This document shows positions 8,920-17,106 of a DNA stretch of 64,000 nt, one piece after another. The stretch comes from Ga0077555 sp964500805 (GTDB taxonomy: Bacteria; Pseudomonadota; Alphaproteobacteria; Rhizobiales; Hyphomicrobiaceae): contig CAZCQH010000014.1 in the NCBI GenBank assembly GCA_964500805.1, positions 48,064-112,063 on the forward strand, given 5' to 3'. The translations under genes and the position numbers were made by a program. Positions within the stretch are counted from its first letter, which is position 1; each line of letters begins with the position of its first letter. The notes below the pieces were generated by a model, which was given only the letters and a program-made list of their open reading frames with translations, searched no databases and had not been told where the DNA came from.

Positions 8920-8947
8920 ATGGTATTTCATCACCGTTCGATTTGGC

Positions 8948-9502
8948 TCAGTGCCGCTGGCCAAAGGCCTTGTCCAGGCTCGCGATCTGCTCGATCACCG
9001 TATTGCCGGCAGACGGAGTTACCACGGTCTGTTGTGGCGCCTCCAAGGCTCGGTCAAGCAGCACAATGCGATCATTGAGCGAGAAACTGCGCTCGATGAG
9101 GCTGCGCAGACCTTCCGGCAGCTCGGCATATCCCTTGACATGCTCTGGGCGGCCAACCGTCGATAGCCGGATGCGTCCACGCTTGGCACGAGCCTCTTCC
9201 AAGCTTATTTCGCCGGCCTTGACCGAACGGCGGACCAGCAACCATGACGCAATCTCGAGCAATCGAGTTGTCAAACGCATGCTCTCGGTCGCATAGACGA
9301 CAGCCAGTGCATTGTTGAGCCCCTTCGCGGCGCGCCGACCGGGACCATCGAGATAAGTCGCTGTCTCTTCGACCAGCGCCATGCCTTCCTTGAAGATATG
9401 GTCGAACTGCTCGGACCGAGCAAAGCGCTCGGCAAACGAGATCGTCACGCCCGTTCGCGAACTCACGCTAGCCACTTTCGACTCCACATCACCAACTTGC
9501 AT
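8948..9502 (-). CDS. rcdA: RcdA-like protease adaptor (DUF1465)
   Basis: The 184-residue protein has the all-helical DUF1465 profile: ISFAERFARSEQFDHIFKEGMALVEETATYLDGPGR at the N-terminus and a conserved ESMRLTTRLLEIASWLLVRRSV helix. In Caulobacter, RcdA is an adaptor that helps bring CtrA and other substrates to ClpXP during the cell cycle; that role here is inferred by homology. The ATG at 9502 (MQVGDVES) is chosen over an upstream TTG at 9529. rpmE and DUF1192 nearby are neighbours commonly seen with this family in alphaproteobacteria. Confidence 0.85.
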   Translation of the reverse strand: MQVGDVESKVASVSSRTGVTISFAERFARSEQFDHIFKEGMALVEETATYLDGPGRRAAKGLNNALAVVYATESMRLTTRLLEIASWLLVRRSVKAGEISLEEARAKRGRIRLSTVGRPEHVKGYAELPEGLRSLIERSFSLNDRIVLLDRALEAPQQTVVTPSAGNTVIEQIASLDKAFGQRH

Positions 9503-9604
9503 CGAACTCGCCCGCCAACTTTGCACCAAAGCCTAGCCTTGCCAAGCCGAGCATCGCATGCGGTGGTTAAGGAATGCGTGCCAAAACGAGCAGTTTTGCG
9601 GCCG

Positions 9605-9790
9605 CTGATAAAAAAAGAGCCGCGAAAATCGCGGCTCGAGAGTCAACAGGGAGGCGTCAAACAGAGTGACAGGAGCCACTCGAAGATCCAGGTGACTGGA
9701 TAAGCTCAATCTAGCGCTGGTTGGTAAACATCGCGTTAATGGCAAACAGAAAGTAACGGCTGTGCCATTAATGTTGGGTCGGCATCGCAG
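9605..9790 (-). ncRNA. Possible small RNA ending in an intrinsic terminator
   Basis: A strong minus-strand intrinsic terminator at 9610-9637 has no recognisable protein gene immediately upstream: the next real gene on that strand (DUF1192) ends almost 400 bp away. The intervening minus-strand sequence has no convincing frame, holds AT-rich GTTAAC-like stretches and contains the pyrimidine motif GCCTCCC, which could pair with ribosome binding sites as in several alphaproteobacterial trans-acting sRNAs. The 5' end is unknown. This is an inference from terminator placement only. Confidence 0.28.
9610..9637 (-). terminator. Intrinsic terminator, minus strand
   Basis: On the minus strand GAGCCGCGA, loop TTT and its complement form a perfect 9-bp stem followed directly by a run of seven T (seen as AAAAAAA at 9610-9616 on the plus strand). 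It lies about 110 bp upstream of rcdA. Confidence 0.85.
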
Positions 9791-10006
9791 CACCGACCGC
9801 GTCGCTTCCGGGATCCGCGTGCAGAACCGACCATAAAAAATCGATTTCTAGCGCGAGCCTTGTCCTCGATCGCTGCCGATGGTGAGGGGCACGCGGCCAA
9901 ACGGCTCGACTAGATCGGGCAATCGAGACGATGCGGTCCGCAATTAGGATGCGGCTTTCGGCAATTACGGTTGCAAAGGCATCAGTCAGGTCAACCGAAG
10001 GCACGT

Positions 10007-10195
10007 TCAGCGCTTGAACAAGCTGTCGGCGGCCGCGTTGCGGGCCTTCTTGGTCGCGATCTCGGCCTTCACGCGCTCGATCTCCTGCGAGAAGGCGGCG
10101 ATGCGGGCCTCGAGCTCGGCAACGGAGAGCGCGGTCAGATCATCACCGATGCCGACGGTGATCTTGGGCTTCGGTTTCAAGTCATCCCAGTCCAT
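10007..10195 (-). CDS. DUF1192 family protein
   Basis: A 62-residue protein, MDWDDLKPKPKITVGIGDDL then a heptad-like helix LSVAELEARIAAFSQEIERVKAEIATKKA, matching the small DUF1192 family of alphaproteobacteria. The helix predicts a short coiled coil. Function is unknown; it is often found near rcdA, as here, though 500 bp of non-coding DNA intervene. The ATG at 10195 (MDW) is the family start; an upstream in-frame start adds unrelated residues. Confidence 0.85.
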   Translation of the reverse strand: MDWDDLKPKPKITVGIGDDLTALSVAELEARIAAFSQEIERVKAEIATKKARNAAADSLFKR

Positions 10196-10259
10196 GGTCG
10201 TTCCCTGATCGATCAGGTTGCATCCGCTTCGCACATTATGACCCGCAGTTCCGGGGGTG

Positions 10260-10850
10260 TCACTGTTTCGGCGCCACCTGCCTTGCGAACGGGTCGGCGC
10301 CAGGATCGGCCTGCTGGGGAGGCCGATAGGCGTCGTCCGCCTTGGGCTTTGCCGCAGCCTTGGGCTTTGCCTGAGCTTTGGGCTGCGGTTTCGCAGCGGC
10401 AGCGTCGGTGGCCGGTTGCGGGCTCTTGCCTGGCTCGCTCGCAGCTGGTGCCGCGGGCGGATCAGGAACCGCGGCCGCCCTGGGTTTCGGCTTCGCCTTG
10501 GGCTTGGGAGCTGCCTCCGCCGCGGGCTGCGTCGCCTCCGCCGGGGGTTCTGGCAGCATCAGTTTCACGCTTGCCAATCCGCAGCGGAAGCTGAGCTGCT
10601 CCTCGAGCTCGATGTAACGCTGGATCTGGTTCAGGCGATCGGGTTTCAGATTGCCTTTCGCCCAGTCTGGACCCCTCGCGATATCGTCCTTGATGCCGCC
10701 GGCAACCAGCTTGTCCTGCTCGGTTTTCGATGCGTCGCAGGCCTCTTTGGCGAGCGGCTCGGCGCGGGCCAGCGCGATCGTCGCGGCCAGCGCCAACGCC
10801 GATGCGGCCAAACTCGCGCTCCATCGAGGGTGTTTGTTGGTTCGGCTCAT
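10260..10850 (-). CDS. Exported protein with conserved N-terminal domain and Ala/Lys/Pro-rich tail
   Basis: A 196-residue protein with a signal peptide (SASLAASALALAATIALARA), then a conserved block EACDASKTEQDKLVAGGIKDDIARGPDWAKGNLKP and QIQRYIELEEQLSFRCG with two cysteines that may form a disulphide. The rest is low-complexity Ala, Lys, Pro and Gln, with KPKAKPKPR-type repeats. I recall the N-terminal block as a conserved hypothetical of Hyphomicrobiales; no function is known to me. It is expected in the periplasm. The start MSRTNKHPR at 10850 gives a normal signal peptide; an upstream in-frame start is less likely. Confidence 0.75.
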   Translation of the reverse strand: MSRTNKHPRWSASLAASALALAATIALARAEPLAKEACDASKTEQDKLVAGGIKDDIARGPDWAKGNLKPDRLNQIQRYIELEEQLSFRCGLASVKLMLPEPPAEATQPAAEAAPKPKAKPKPRAAAVPDPPAAPAASEPGKSPQPATDAAAAKPQPKAQAKPKAAAKPKADDAYRPPQQADPGADPFARQVAPKQ

Positions 10851-10912
10851 CAGCGCGGCTCTAGAGCGCCTCTTGTCCACAATCATGATACGCGGCGCGG
10901 GCAACGCGGGCC

Positions 10913-11683
10913 TCAGCCGTAGGCCGCGATGATGCCCACGAAGTCGTCGGCTTTGAGACTGGCGCCGCCAACCAGCGCGCCATTGACGTCGGAAACGGAC
11001 ATCAGCTCCTTAGCGTTCGATGCCTTGACGGAGCCGCCATAGAGAATGCGCATTGTCAGGCCTTCGACGCCGAAGCGCGACTCGAGAGCTGCGCGGAGCG
11101 CCGCGTGCACCTCGGCCACGTCCGCGGCGGTCGGCGTCAATCCGGTGCCGATCGCCCAAACGGGCTCATAGGCGATCACCGTCGTCGCAGCCTGGCAGCC
11201 ATCGGGGAGGGACCCTTGCAGCTGTCCTGCCACTACCTTCAATGTCTCGCCCGCCTTGCGCTGGTCCGCAGTCTCGCCGATGCACACGATCGCGACGAGG
11301 CCGGCCTGGTGTGCGGCTTCGCACTTTGCCCGCACGATCGCGTCCGTTTCGCCATGATCCGCGCGCCGCTCCGAATGACCGACGATGACGGCGCACGCGC
11401 CGGCGTCCTTCAGCATCGCGGCCGAGATGTCGCCAGTGTGGGCGCCTGAGACCTTGGCGTGGCAATCCTGGCCACCAACCTGCAGGGCCGTGCCCCTGGC
11501 TTCCGCCGCCATGGCGGCAACGAGAGTGGCCGGCGGGCAGAGCATGACATCGCAGCCGGCCTTGAAATCGGCCGCTGCGATATGTGCCCTGATCTTTTGT
11601 GCCTCCGACAACGAGGCCCTGAGCCCGTTCATCTTCCAGTTCCCCGCAACGAGGGGGCGTGGGGTTCCGGCCAGGCCTGTCAT
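10913..11683 (-). CDS. tpiA: Triose-phosphate isomerase
   Basis: The enzyme interconverts dihydroxyacetone phosphate and glyceraldehyde 3-phosphate. The catalytic residues are all visible: K17 in NWKMN, H103 in VGHSERR and E173 in AYEPVWAIGTG, plus the phosphate-binding ILYGGSV. The length of 256 residues is normal. The ATG at 11683 follows AAGAGGAAATCGCG. It is divergent from the PpiD-like gene, an arrangement familiar from this order. Confidence 0.97.
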   Translation of the reverse strand: MTGLAGTPRPLVAGNWKMNGLRASLSEAQKIRAHIAAADFKAGCDVMLCPPATLVAAMAAEARGTALQVGGQDCHAKVSGAHTGDISAAMLKDAGACAVIVGHSERRADHGETDAIVRAKCEAAHQAGLVAIVCIGETADQRKAGETLKVVAGQLQGSLPDGCQAATTVIAYEPVWAIGTGLTPTAADVAEVHAALRAALESRFGVEGLTMRILYGGSVKASNAKELMSVSDVNGALVGGASLKADDFVGIIAAYG

Positions 11684-11934
11684 CGCGATTTCCTCTTGAA
11701 TGGGAGCGGCTTCGCCCTTTCTAACAGCAGGATAGGTCGTGTTTGTCTTGCCGCCGGGCTGGCGGATTCCTATGATGGTCCGGCGCTGTGATCAACGGCC
11801 GTCCGCCACCGGCTTCAACCTGCGGCGAAAATGCGCGGCCCGGCCTGGAATTGGCGCGGTAAATGAGGTCTGCCGACGCGGGCCACGCGCGCGTACGCCC
11901 CACGACAACTGCCGATCAGGAACGAACCAACCTC

Positions 11935-13887
11935 ATGCTCGAATCCTTACGCCAGGGCGCCTCGAAAATACTCGTCACCCTGCTGTTCAGCGTGCTTATC
12001 CTGAGCTTCGCGCTGTGGGGCATTCCGAACTATTCGCGGGATGTTGGATCGAGCACGCTCGCGACGGTGGGCAAGTCGACGTTGACGGAGGAGGAGTACA
12101 AGCGCTTCTTCGACAATCACCTGAACATTTTCAGTGCCCAGGCCGGCTTCAGTGCCCAGGCCGGCCAGCGCCTCACGCGCGAGAATGCACGCCTCGCCTA
12201 CCGCATCAATCAGATCCAGCAGGGGAACTTCAATGCCGATCTCGACCGGGAGATCCTGAACCTGCAGATCAGCCAGATGGTTCTTGATCAGCAGGCAGCC
12301 AACATGGGGCTCGGCATCACCGATGCGGCGGTGGTCGAGGCAATCCGTGCCGATCCGGCGTTCCAGGGTCCCGACAAGCAATTCAGCCGGCAGATCTTCG
12401 AGCAGCGCACCCGCGAGGCGGGGCTCTCGGAGCAGGCTTACATTCGCGAGCGAAAGGCCAATGCCATTCGTGAGCAACTCGCAGAGTCCGTCGTTGGCGG
12501 GCTGAGCGCCACCGACACACTCGCCACCATCGCGTATCAATATCGCGAGGAGGCGCGTTCCGTCGCCATGATCACGCTCGACCCGGCCAAGGTCGCCAAG
12601 CCAGCAGAGCCTGACGAGGCGAAGCTTAAAGAGTACTTCGAGGCCAACAAGGGACAGTTCAAGGCACCGGAGACACGCTCTTTCTCGGTGTTGACGCTGA
12701 CGCGGGACAACATCAAGGAGCGGGCCAAGGTTGACGATGCCGAGGTCAAAGCCACGTGGGAGAAAGCGAAAGAGAGCTGGAACATTCCGGAACGCCGCCG
12801 TTTCCAGCAGATCGTGTTCAAGTCGAAGGATGCCGCAGCGGCAGTCGCCAAGGAGATCAAGAGCGGAGCCAAGAATTTTCTGGTGGCAGCGCTGGAAGAG
12901 AACGGAGCGCAGGGCCGCCTCGATCAAGGTCTGCTGCCGAAGAGCGGGATCGGTGACCCGAAAGTGGCGAACGCAGTGTTCGCGATGGAGGTCAACCAGC
13001 TCTCGGAGCCGATCGAGACGCGGAACGGCGTTGTGCTGATCCGCTTGAGTGAAATCCAGCCGGGCCGAGTCCGGCCGTTCGAGGAGGTCGCGAAGGAGGT
13101 ACGCGAGGATCTCGAACAGCGCAGAGAACGTGAGCTTGCGACGCGGACCCACGACCAGATCGAGGACCTGCGCGGGGCCGGCAAAACACTCAAGCAGATC
13201 GCGGAAGAGCTGAAACTGAGGCTCTACGAGGTGAAGGATGCGCCCCGTACCGGACTCGTTGACGGAAAGCCGGTGCTCGAGCTTGCGGAAGCTGGCCGCG
13301 TCATCGCATCGGCATTCGAAGGCGCAAAGGAGATCCCCCGCGATCCGATCGAAATGCAGGACGGCACCGAGGCCTGGGTCGAGGTGACCGCGATCAATCC
13401 GGAACGGCAGAAGGCACTGGAGGAGGTGAAGGCCGAAGTTTCGAAAGCGCTCGTCGATTCCGAGACACGCAAAGCGCTAAACGCGGCGGCGCAGGCGCTT
13501 GTCGACCGGATCAAGGCCGGCGAAACGCTTGAAGCCGTCGCCAAGTCACAAGGCCTCAAGGTCGAGACGCTGCCGGCCTTCAAGCGCTCAGCACCTCCGG
13601 CCGGTCTGTCGCAGCAGGCTGCGCGCCAGGCCTTTACGCTTCCAAAGGGAGGCGTGGCTTCGGGCGATACTGCCGATGGCTCGTCGCGCATCGTCTATGT
13701 GGTGACGGAGATCAAGGCAGCCGATGCGCCATCGAAAGAGGAGATCGAACGGCTGAGAGAGACGATCCGGGCGCAGACGCAGAACGATGCGCGCAACGTG
13801 CTGGTGGGCGCGCTGCGGAACCGGACGGGGGTTTCGGTCGACGAGAAGGTCTACCGGCGCGTCATCGGCGCGGAGCAGAAACAGTGA
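11935..13887 (+). CDS. ppiD: PpiD-like peptidyl-prolyl cis-trans isomerase
   Basis: A 650-residue inner-membrane-anchored periplasmic foldase of the SurA/PpiD type. It has a single N-terminal anchor (ILVTLLFSVLILSFALWGI, residues 12-30), a SurA_N-like helical domain and a parvulin-type domain around residues 245-360 (ERRRFQQIVFKSKD, LDQGLLPKSGIGDPKVANAVF), then a second helical region. The start MLESLRQGASK at 11935 is the usual family start. An exact 18-bp tandem duplication at 12130-12165 doubles FSAQAG at residues 66-77. Its stop overlaps the trpE start (GTGA), so the two are translationally coupled. Confidence 0.88.
   Translation: MLESLRQGASKILVTLLFSVLILSFALWGIPNYSRDVGSSTLATVGKSTLTEEEYKRFFDNHLNIFSAQAGFSAQAGQRLTRENARLAYRINQIQQGNFNADLDREILNLQISQMVLDQQAANMGLGITDAAVVEAIRADPAFQGPDKQFSRQIFEQRTREAGLSEQAYIRERKANAIREQLAESVVGGLSATDTLATIAYQYREEARSVAMITLDPAKVAKPAEPDEAKLKEYFEANKGQFKAPETRSFSVLTLTRDNIKERAKVDDAEVKATWEKAKESWNIPERRRFQQIVFKSKDAAAAVAKEIKSGAKNFLVAALEENGAQGRLDQGLLPKSGIGDPKVANAVFAMEVNQLSEPIETRNGVVLIRLSEIQPGRVRPFEEVAKEVREDLEQRRERELATRTHDQIEDLRGAGKTLKQIAEELKLRLYEVKDAPRTGLVDGKPVLELAEAGRVIASAFEGAKEIPRDPIEMQDGTEAWVEVTAINPERQKALEEVKAEVSKALVDSETRKALNAAAQALVDRIKAGETLEAVAKSQGLKVETLPAFKRSAPPAGLSQQAARQAFTLPKGGVASGDTADGSSRIVYVVTEIKAADAPSKEEIERLRETIRAQTQNDARNVLVGALRNRTGVSVDEKVYRRVIGAEQKQ
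12130..12165 (+). repeat. Exact 18-bp tandem duplication inside ppiD
   Basis: Two identical 18-bp copies (TTCAGTGCCCAGGCCGGC) lie back to back in frame and encode FSAQAG twice. The reading frame is kept. Confidence 0.9.
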
Positions 13888-15425
13888 GCAGCGCGCAACC
13901 GGTGATCGAGGTCGAGCCGGCCCTTGCCGCATTCCAGGCGGCGCACATGGCCGGCGAGCCGCAGCTTGTCTGGACGCGGCTGGTTGCCGATCTCGAGACG
14001 CCGGTTTCGGCCATGCTGAAGCTTTCGCGCGGACGGCCGATGAGCTTCTTGCTCGAGTCCGTCGAGGGCGGCGCGGTACGCGGGCGCTATTCGATCATTG
14101 GTCTCGAGCCCGACGTCGTCTGGCGGGCCTTCGGCAGCAAAGCGGAAATAAACCGCGACAATCTGAGGGCACCGGGGAAGTTCGAGGCCGAGACGCAACC
14201 GGCACTCGAATCGCTGCGCGCGCTGCTCGCGCAGTCGAAGATCACCGTCCCGCGGGAGCTGCCTCCCATGGCAGCAGGCGTGTTCGGCTACATGGGCTAC
14301 GACAACGTGCGCCTGATCGAGCGGCTGCCGAACCTTCGGCCTGACGTGCTCGGCGTGCCGGATGCGATCCTTGTGCGCCCGACGATCATGGTCATCTTCG
14401 ATGCAGTGAAAGACGAGATGACGGTGGTGACGCCTGTCTTTCCGCGCTCGGGTGAGACCGCGAAGTCAGCCTACGCCGCGGCGAGTGATCGACTCGCCTC
14501 GGTGGTTCGGGCGCTCGACGAGCCGCTTCCGCACGCGGCCTTTCCCGCACCAGAGCAGCTATCGCCGCCGGCGCCGGTCTCGAATACGAGCGAGGCCGAG
14601 TATCTGCGCATGGTCGCGAAGGCGAAGGACTACATCGCCGCCGGCGACGCGTTCCAGATTGTCATCGCGCAACGGTTCTCGGCGCCGTTCACTCTGCCGC
14701 CGTTTGCGCTCTACCGCGCGCTCAGGCGCACCAATCCTTCTCCGTTCCTGTTCTATCTCGACTACGAGGACTTTGCGCTGGTCGGCTCGAGCCCTGAGAT
14801 TCTGGTGCGCGCGCGCGATGGCGAGGTGACGATCCGGCCGCTCGCCGGCACACGGCGCCGCGGCGCGAGCCCCGAAGAGGACAAGGCGCTGGAGCGCGAG
14901 CTGCTGGCTGATCCCAAGGAGCGCGCCGAGCACCTGATGCTGCTGGATCTTGGCCGCAACGACGTCGGCCGTGTCGCGGAAATCGGCTCGGTGCGGGTTG
15001 CGTCCAGCTTCGATGTCGAGCGCTACAGCCAGGTGATGCACCTCTCCTCGACCGTGCACGGCCGCCTTGATCCGAAGAAGGACGCCATCGATGCGCTGAT
15101 GGCGGGATTTCCCGCGGGCACGCTCTCCGGCGCGCCGAAGGTGCGCGCGATGGAGATCATCGACGAACTGGAGAAGGAGAAGCGCGGTCCTTATGCCGGA
15201 TGCGTCGGCTACTTCTCGGCTGACGGCAACATGGACACCTGCATCGTGCTCCGCACCGCTCTGGTGAAAGATGGCCGCATGTATGTGCAGGCTGGAGCGG
15301 GTGTCGTCGCCGACAGCGTTCCCGCCGCCGAGCAAGAGGAGTGCGTGATCAAGGCCCGCGCGCTGTTTCGGGCGGCCGAGGAGGCCGTGCGCTTCGCGGG
15401 GCGGACGAAGCGCGGGAACGCATAG
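13884..15425 (+). CDS. trpE: Anthranilate synthase component I
   Basis: TrpE makes anthranilate from chorismate, the first step of tryptophan synthesis. The 513-residue protein has the LLES (Trp-binding) element near residue 56, the chorismate-binding core GDAFQIVIAQRFS, IRPLAGTRRRG, DLGRNDVGRVAEIGSV, PAGTLSGAPKVRAMEII and GGPYAG-type RGPYAGCVGYFS. The start is a GTG overlapping the ppiD stop. The glutaminase half is not fused, and trpG, trpD and trpC are not downstream: a convergent unrelated gene follows within 20 bp. Confidence 0.96.
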   Translation: MSSAQPVIEVEPALAAFQAAHMAGEPQLVWTRLVADLETPVSAMLKLSRGRPMSFLLESVEGGAVRGRYSIIGLEPDVVWRAFGSKAEINRDNLRAPGKFEAETQPALESLRALLAQSKITVPRELPPMAAGVFGYMGYDNVRLIERLPNLRPDVLGVPDAILVRPTIMVIFDAVKDEMTVVTPVFPRSGETAKSAYAAASDRLASVVRALDEPLPHAAFPAPEQLSPPAPVSNTSEAEYLRMVAKAKDYIAAGDAFQIVIAQRFSAPFTLPPFALYRALRRTNPSPFLFYLDYEDFALVGSSPEILVRARDGEVTIRPLAGTRRRGASPEEDKALERELLADPKERAEHLMLLDLGRNDVGRVAEIGSVRVASSFDVERYSQVMHLSSTVHGRLDPKKDAIDALMAGFPAGTLSGAPKVRAMEIIDELEKEKRGPYAGCVGYFSADGNMDTCIVLRTALVKDGRMYVQAGAGVVADSVPAAEQEECVIKARALFRAAEEAVRFAGRTKRGNA

Positions 15426-15443
15426 CGCCTCAAGAGCCCGTGC

Positions 15444-15920
15444 TTATTTTTTCCGTCTTGCACCGCCAGCTTTTGCTTTTGGCTTTTGTTGTTTCGACGC
15501 CGTGTTGAGAGCTACCGCGGCTCGGATCAGCGCCTTCAGAGCTTTCCCGTCCAGCTTGTCGCCCTCGCGAATATCGATGGCCCGCCGCGTGTTGCCTTCG
15601 AGGCTGGCGTTGAAGAGGCGAGATGGGTCCTCCAGCGCCGCGCCCTTGGCGAACGTCATCTTCACAACCGCCTTGTACGTCTCGCCGGTGCAGATGATCC
15701 CAGCGTGCGACCAGACCGGTACGCCGCGCCATTTCCATTCCTCCACCACATCGGGATCGGCCTCCCTGATGAGCTTCCGAATGCGCGCGAGCATGTCGCC
15801 ACGCCAATCGCCGAGCTCGTAAATCCTTGCATCGATCAGCTCTGCCGCCGGGGGGCCCGCCTGACCCTGGTTGGGATCGCGGGCAGCCGCTTTCCCAGTC
15901 CTTGCTCCTCCAGTTGCCAT
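15444..15920 (-). CDS. DUF1801 family protein
   Basis: A 158-residue protein of the DUF1801/YdhG fold: LIDARIYELGDWRGDMLARIRKLIREADPDVVEEWKWRGVPVWSHAGIICTGETYKAVVKMTFAKGA and the later NTRRAIDIREGDKLD segment. The N-terminus is disordered and the C-terminus is a Lys/Ala tail (KPKAKAGGARRKK). Family members are small soluble proteins of unknown function. The ATG at 15920 (MATGGARTGK) is taken as start. It is convergent with trpE with 18 bp between stops. Confidence 0.85.
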   Translation of the reverse strand: MATGGARTGKAAARDPNQGQAGPPAAELIDARIYELGDWRGDMLARIRKLIREADPDVVEEWKWRGVPVWSHAGIICTGETYKAVVKMTFAKGAALEDPSRLFNASLEGNTRRAIDIREGDKLDGKALKALIRAAVALNTASKQQKPKAKAGGARRKK

Positions 15921-16088
15921 TGTCGTCCCGATTGCTCGATCCAATGCCTCGGCCTAACGCGCGCTCCTGCCTCAGCTGCAACCCACCTGTGCACGATAAT
16001 CGCGCCCGAAGCGTGACAAATTTCAGACCCCAAGGCTAGGATCGTGGCCAAGCAGTATCACGCAGAATCCGCGAGACGGGAGAACGCC

Positions 16089-16985
16089 ATGGCCTCCAAA
16101 CTGAAAATCAAACCGCTCGGTCCGGGAGGCTTCGTCGGCGAGGCATCGGGCCTCGACCTGACCAAGCCCATCAGCAAGGACGACGTCGCCGCCATCAACA
16201 AGGGCATGGACGATTTCGGCGTCCTGATCTTCAAGGGCCAGAATTTCACTGACGAGCAGCAGCTCGCATTCACGCAGAGCCTCGGGCCGCTCGAAACCGC
16301 GGTCGGGTTCAACCTCAGGAGCATGGACGATCAGCGGCTCGCCTCGCCGCACTTCGCGGACGTGTCGAACCTCGACAAAGAGGGCAAGATCTTCAAGCGC
16401 GACGACCGGCGCTGGCTGTTCCAGATCGGCAACCGCCTCTGGCACTCGGACAGCTCGTTCAAGCACGTCCCGGCCAAGTACTCGCTGCTGCATGGGCGCG
16501 TCGTGCCGTCGAAGGGCGGCAACACTGAGTTCGCCGACATGCGCCAGGCCTGGGAGTCGTTTGACGCAGAGACGAAGGCCACGTGCGAGCCGCTGATCTG
16601 CGAGCATTCGCAGATGTTCTCGCGCGCCAAGCTCGGCTTCACCGACTTCTCGGAAGAAGAGAAGGTCCGCTTCACTCCCGTCAAGCAGCGGCTGGTGCGC
16701 GTGCATCCGTCAACGGGGAAGAAGTCGATCTATCTCTCCTCGCACGCCGGTCGCATTGTCGGCTGGCCGGAGCCCGAGGCCAAAGCCTTGCTCATGGATC
16801 TCACCGAGGCGGCCACGCAGCGCGAGTTCACCTACTCGCACACGTGGAAGGTCGGCGATCTCGTGATGTGGGACAACCAGCGCACCATGCACCGCGCGCG
16901 CCCCTTCCCGCCCGGCGAGCCGCGCGACGTGCGCCGCACCACGCTGATGGGCTCGGCCAATACGGTCGAGCAGAAGGCGGCGTGA
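16089..16985 (+). CDS. TauD/TfdA family 2-oxoglutarate dioxygenase, copy 1
   Basis: The 298-residue enzyme is a non-haem Fe(II)/2-oxoglutarate dioxygenase. Iron ligands are H119 and D121 in LWHSDSSF and H268 in NQRTMHRARPF; an arginine in RDVRRTT probably binds 2-oxoglutarate. Family members oxidise taurine, phenoxyacetates, alkyl sulfates and similar compounds; the LWHSDSSF/MHRARPF context is closest to the TfdA (2,4-D dioxygenase-like) side, but the substrate cannot be read. GACGGGAG precedes the ATG at 16089, which rules out the GTG at 16044. It is the first of three consecutive paralogues in one direction. Confidence 0.9.
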   Translation: MASKLKIKPLGPGGFVGEASGLDLTKPISKDDVAAINKGMDDFGVLIFKGQNFTDEQQLAFTQSLGPLETAVGFNLRSMDDQRLASPHFADVSNLDKEGKIFKRDDRRWLFQIGNRLWHSDSSFKHVPAKYSLLHGRVVPSKGGNTEFADMRQAWESFDAETKATCEPLICEHSQMFSRAKLGFTDFSEEEKVRFTPVKQRLVRVHPSTGKKSIYLSSHAGRIVGWPEPEAKALLMDLTEAATQREFTYSHTWKVGDLVMWDNQRTMHRARPFPPGEPRDVRRTTLMGSANTVEQKAA

Positions 16986-17003
16986 AGGGAAGTGCAGCAG
17001 GCC

Positions 17004-17091
17004 AGTGGCCAGTCGGGAGTGGCCAGTGGGTAGTGCCCGACGGCCTCCTCCTTAGCCCCCGCTGGCGACTGACAACTCGCCGCCTCCCACT
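17004..17091. repeat. Imperfect inverted repeat between dioxygenase copies 1 and 2
   Basis: A left arm of degenerate GTGGCCAGT units (17004-17033) faces a right arm (17061-17091) that reads as a similar series on the opposite strand. The right arm ends just before the ribosome binding site of copy 2. Pairing is imperfect. Confidence 0.5.
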
Positions 17092-17106
17092 TCAGGAGCA
17101 AATTCC

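Noticed and set aside
9768..10004. A 78-codon minus-strand frame between rcdA and DUF1192
   Set aside because: Starts with GTG inside the end of DUF1192, has atypical composition and no ribosome binding site.
11947..13152. A 401-codon frame antisense to ppiD
   Set aside because: Composition is Leu/Arg-rich without domain features, and the PpiD frame has clear membrane anchor and parvulin segments.
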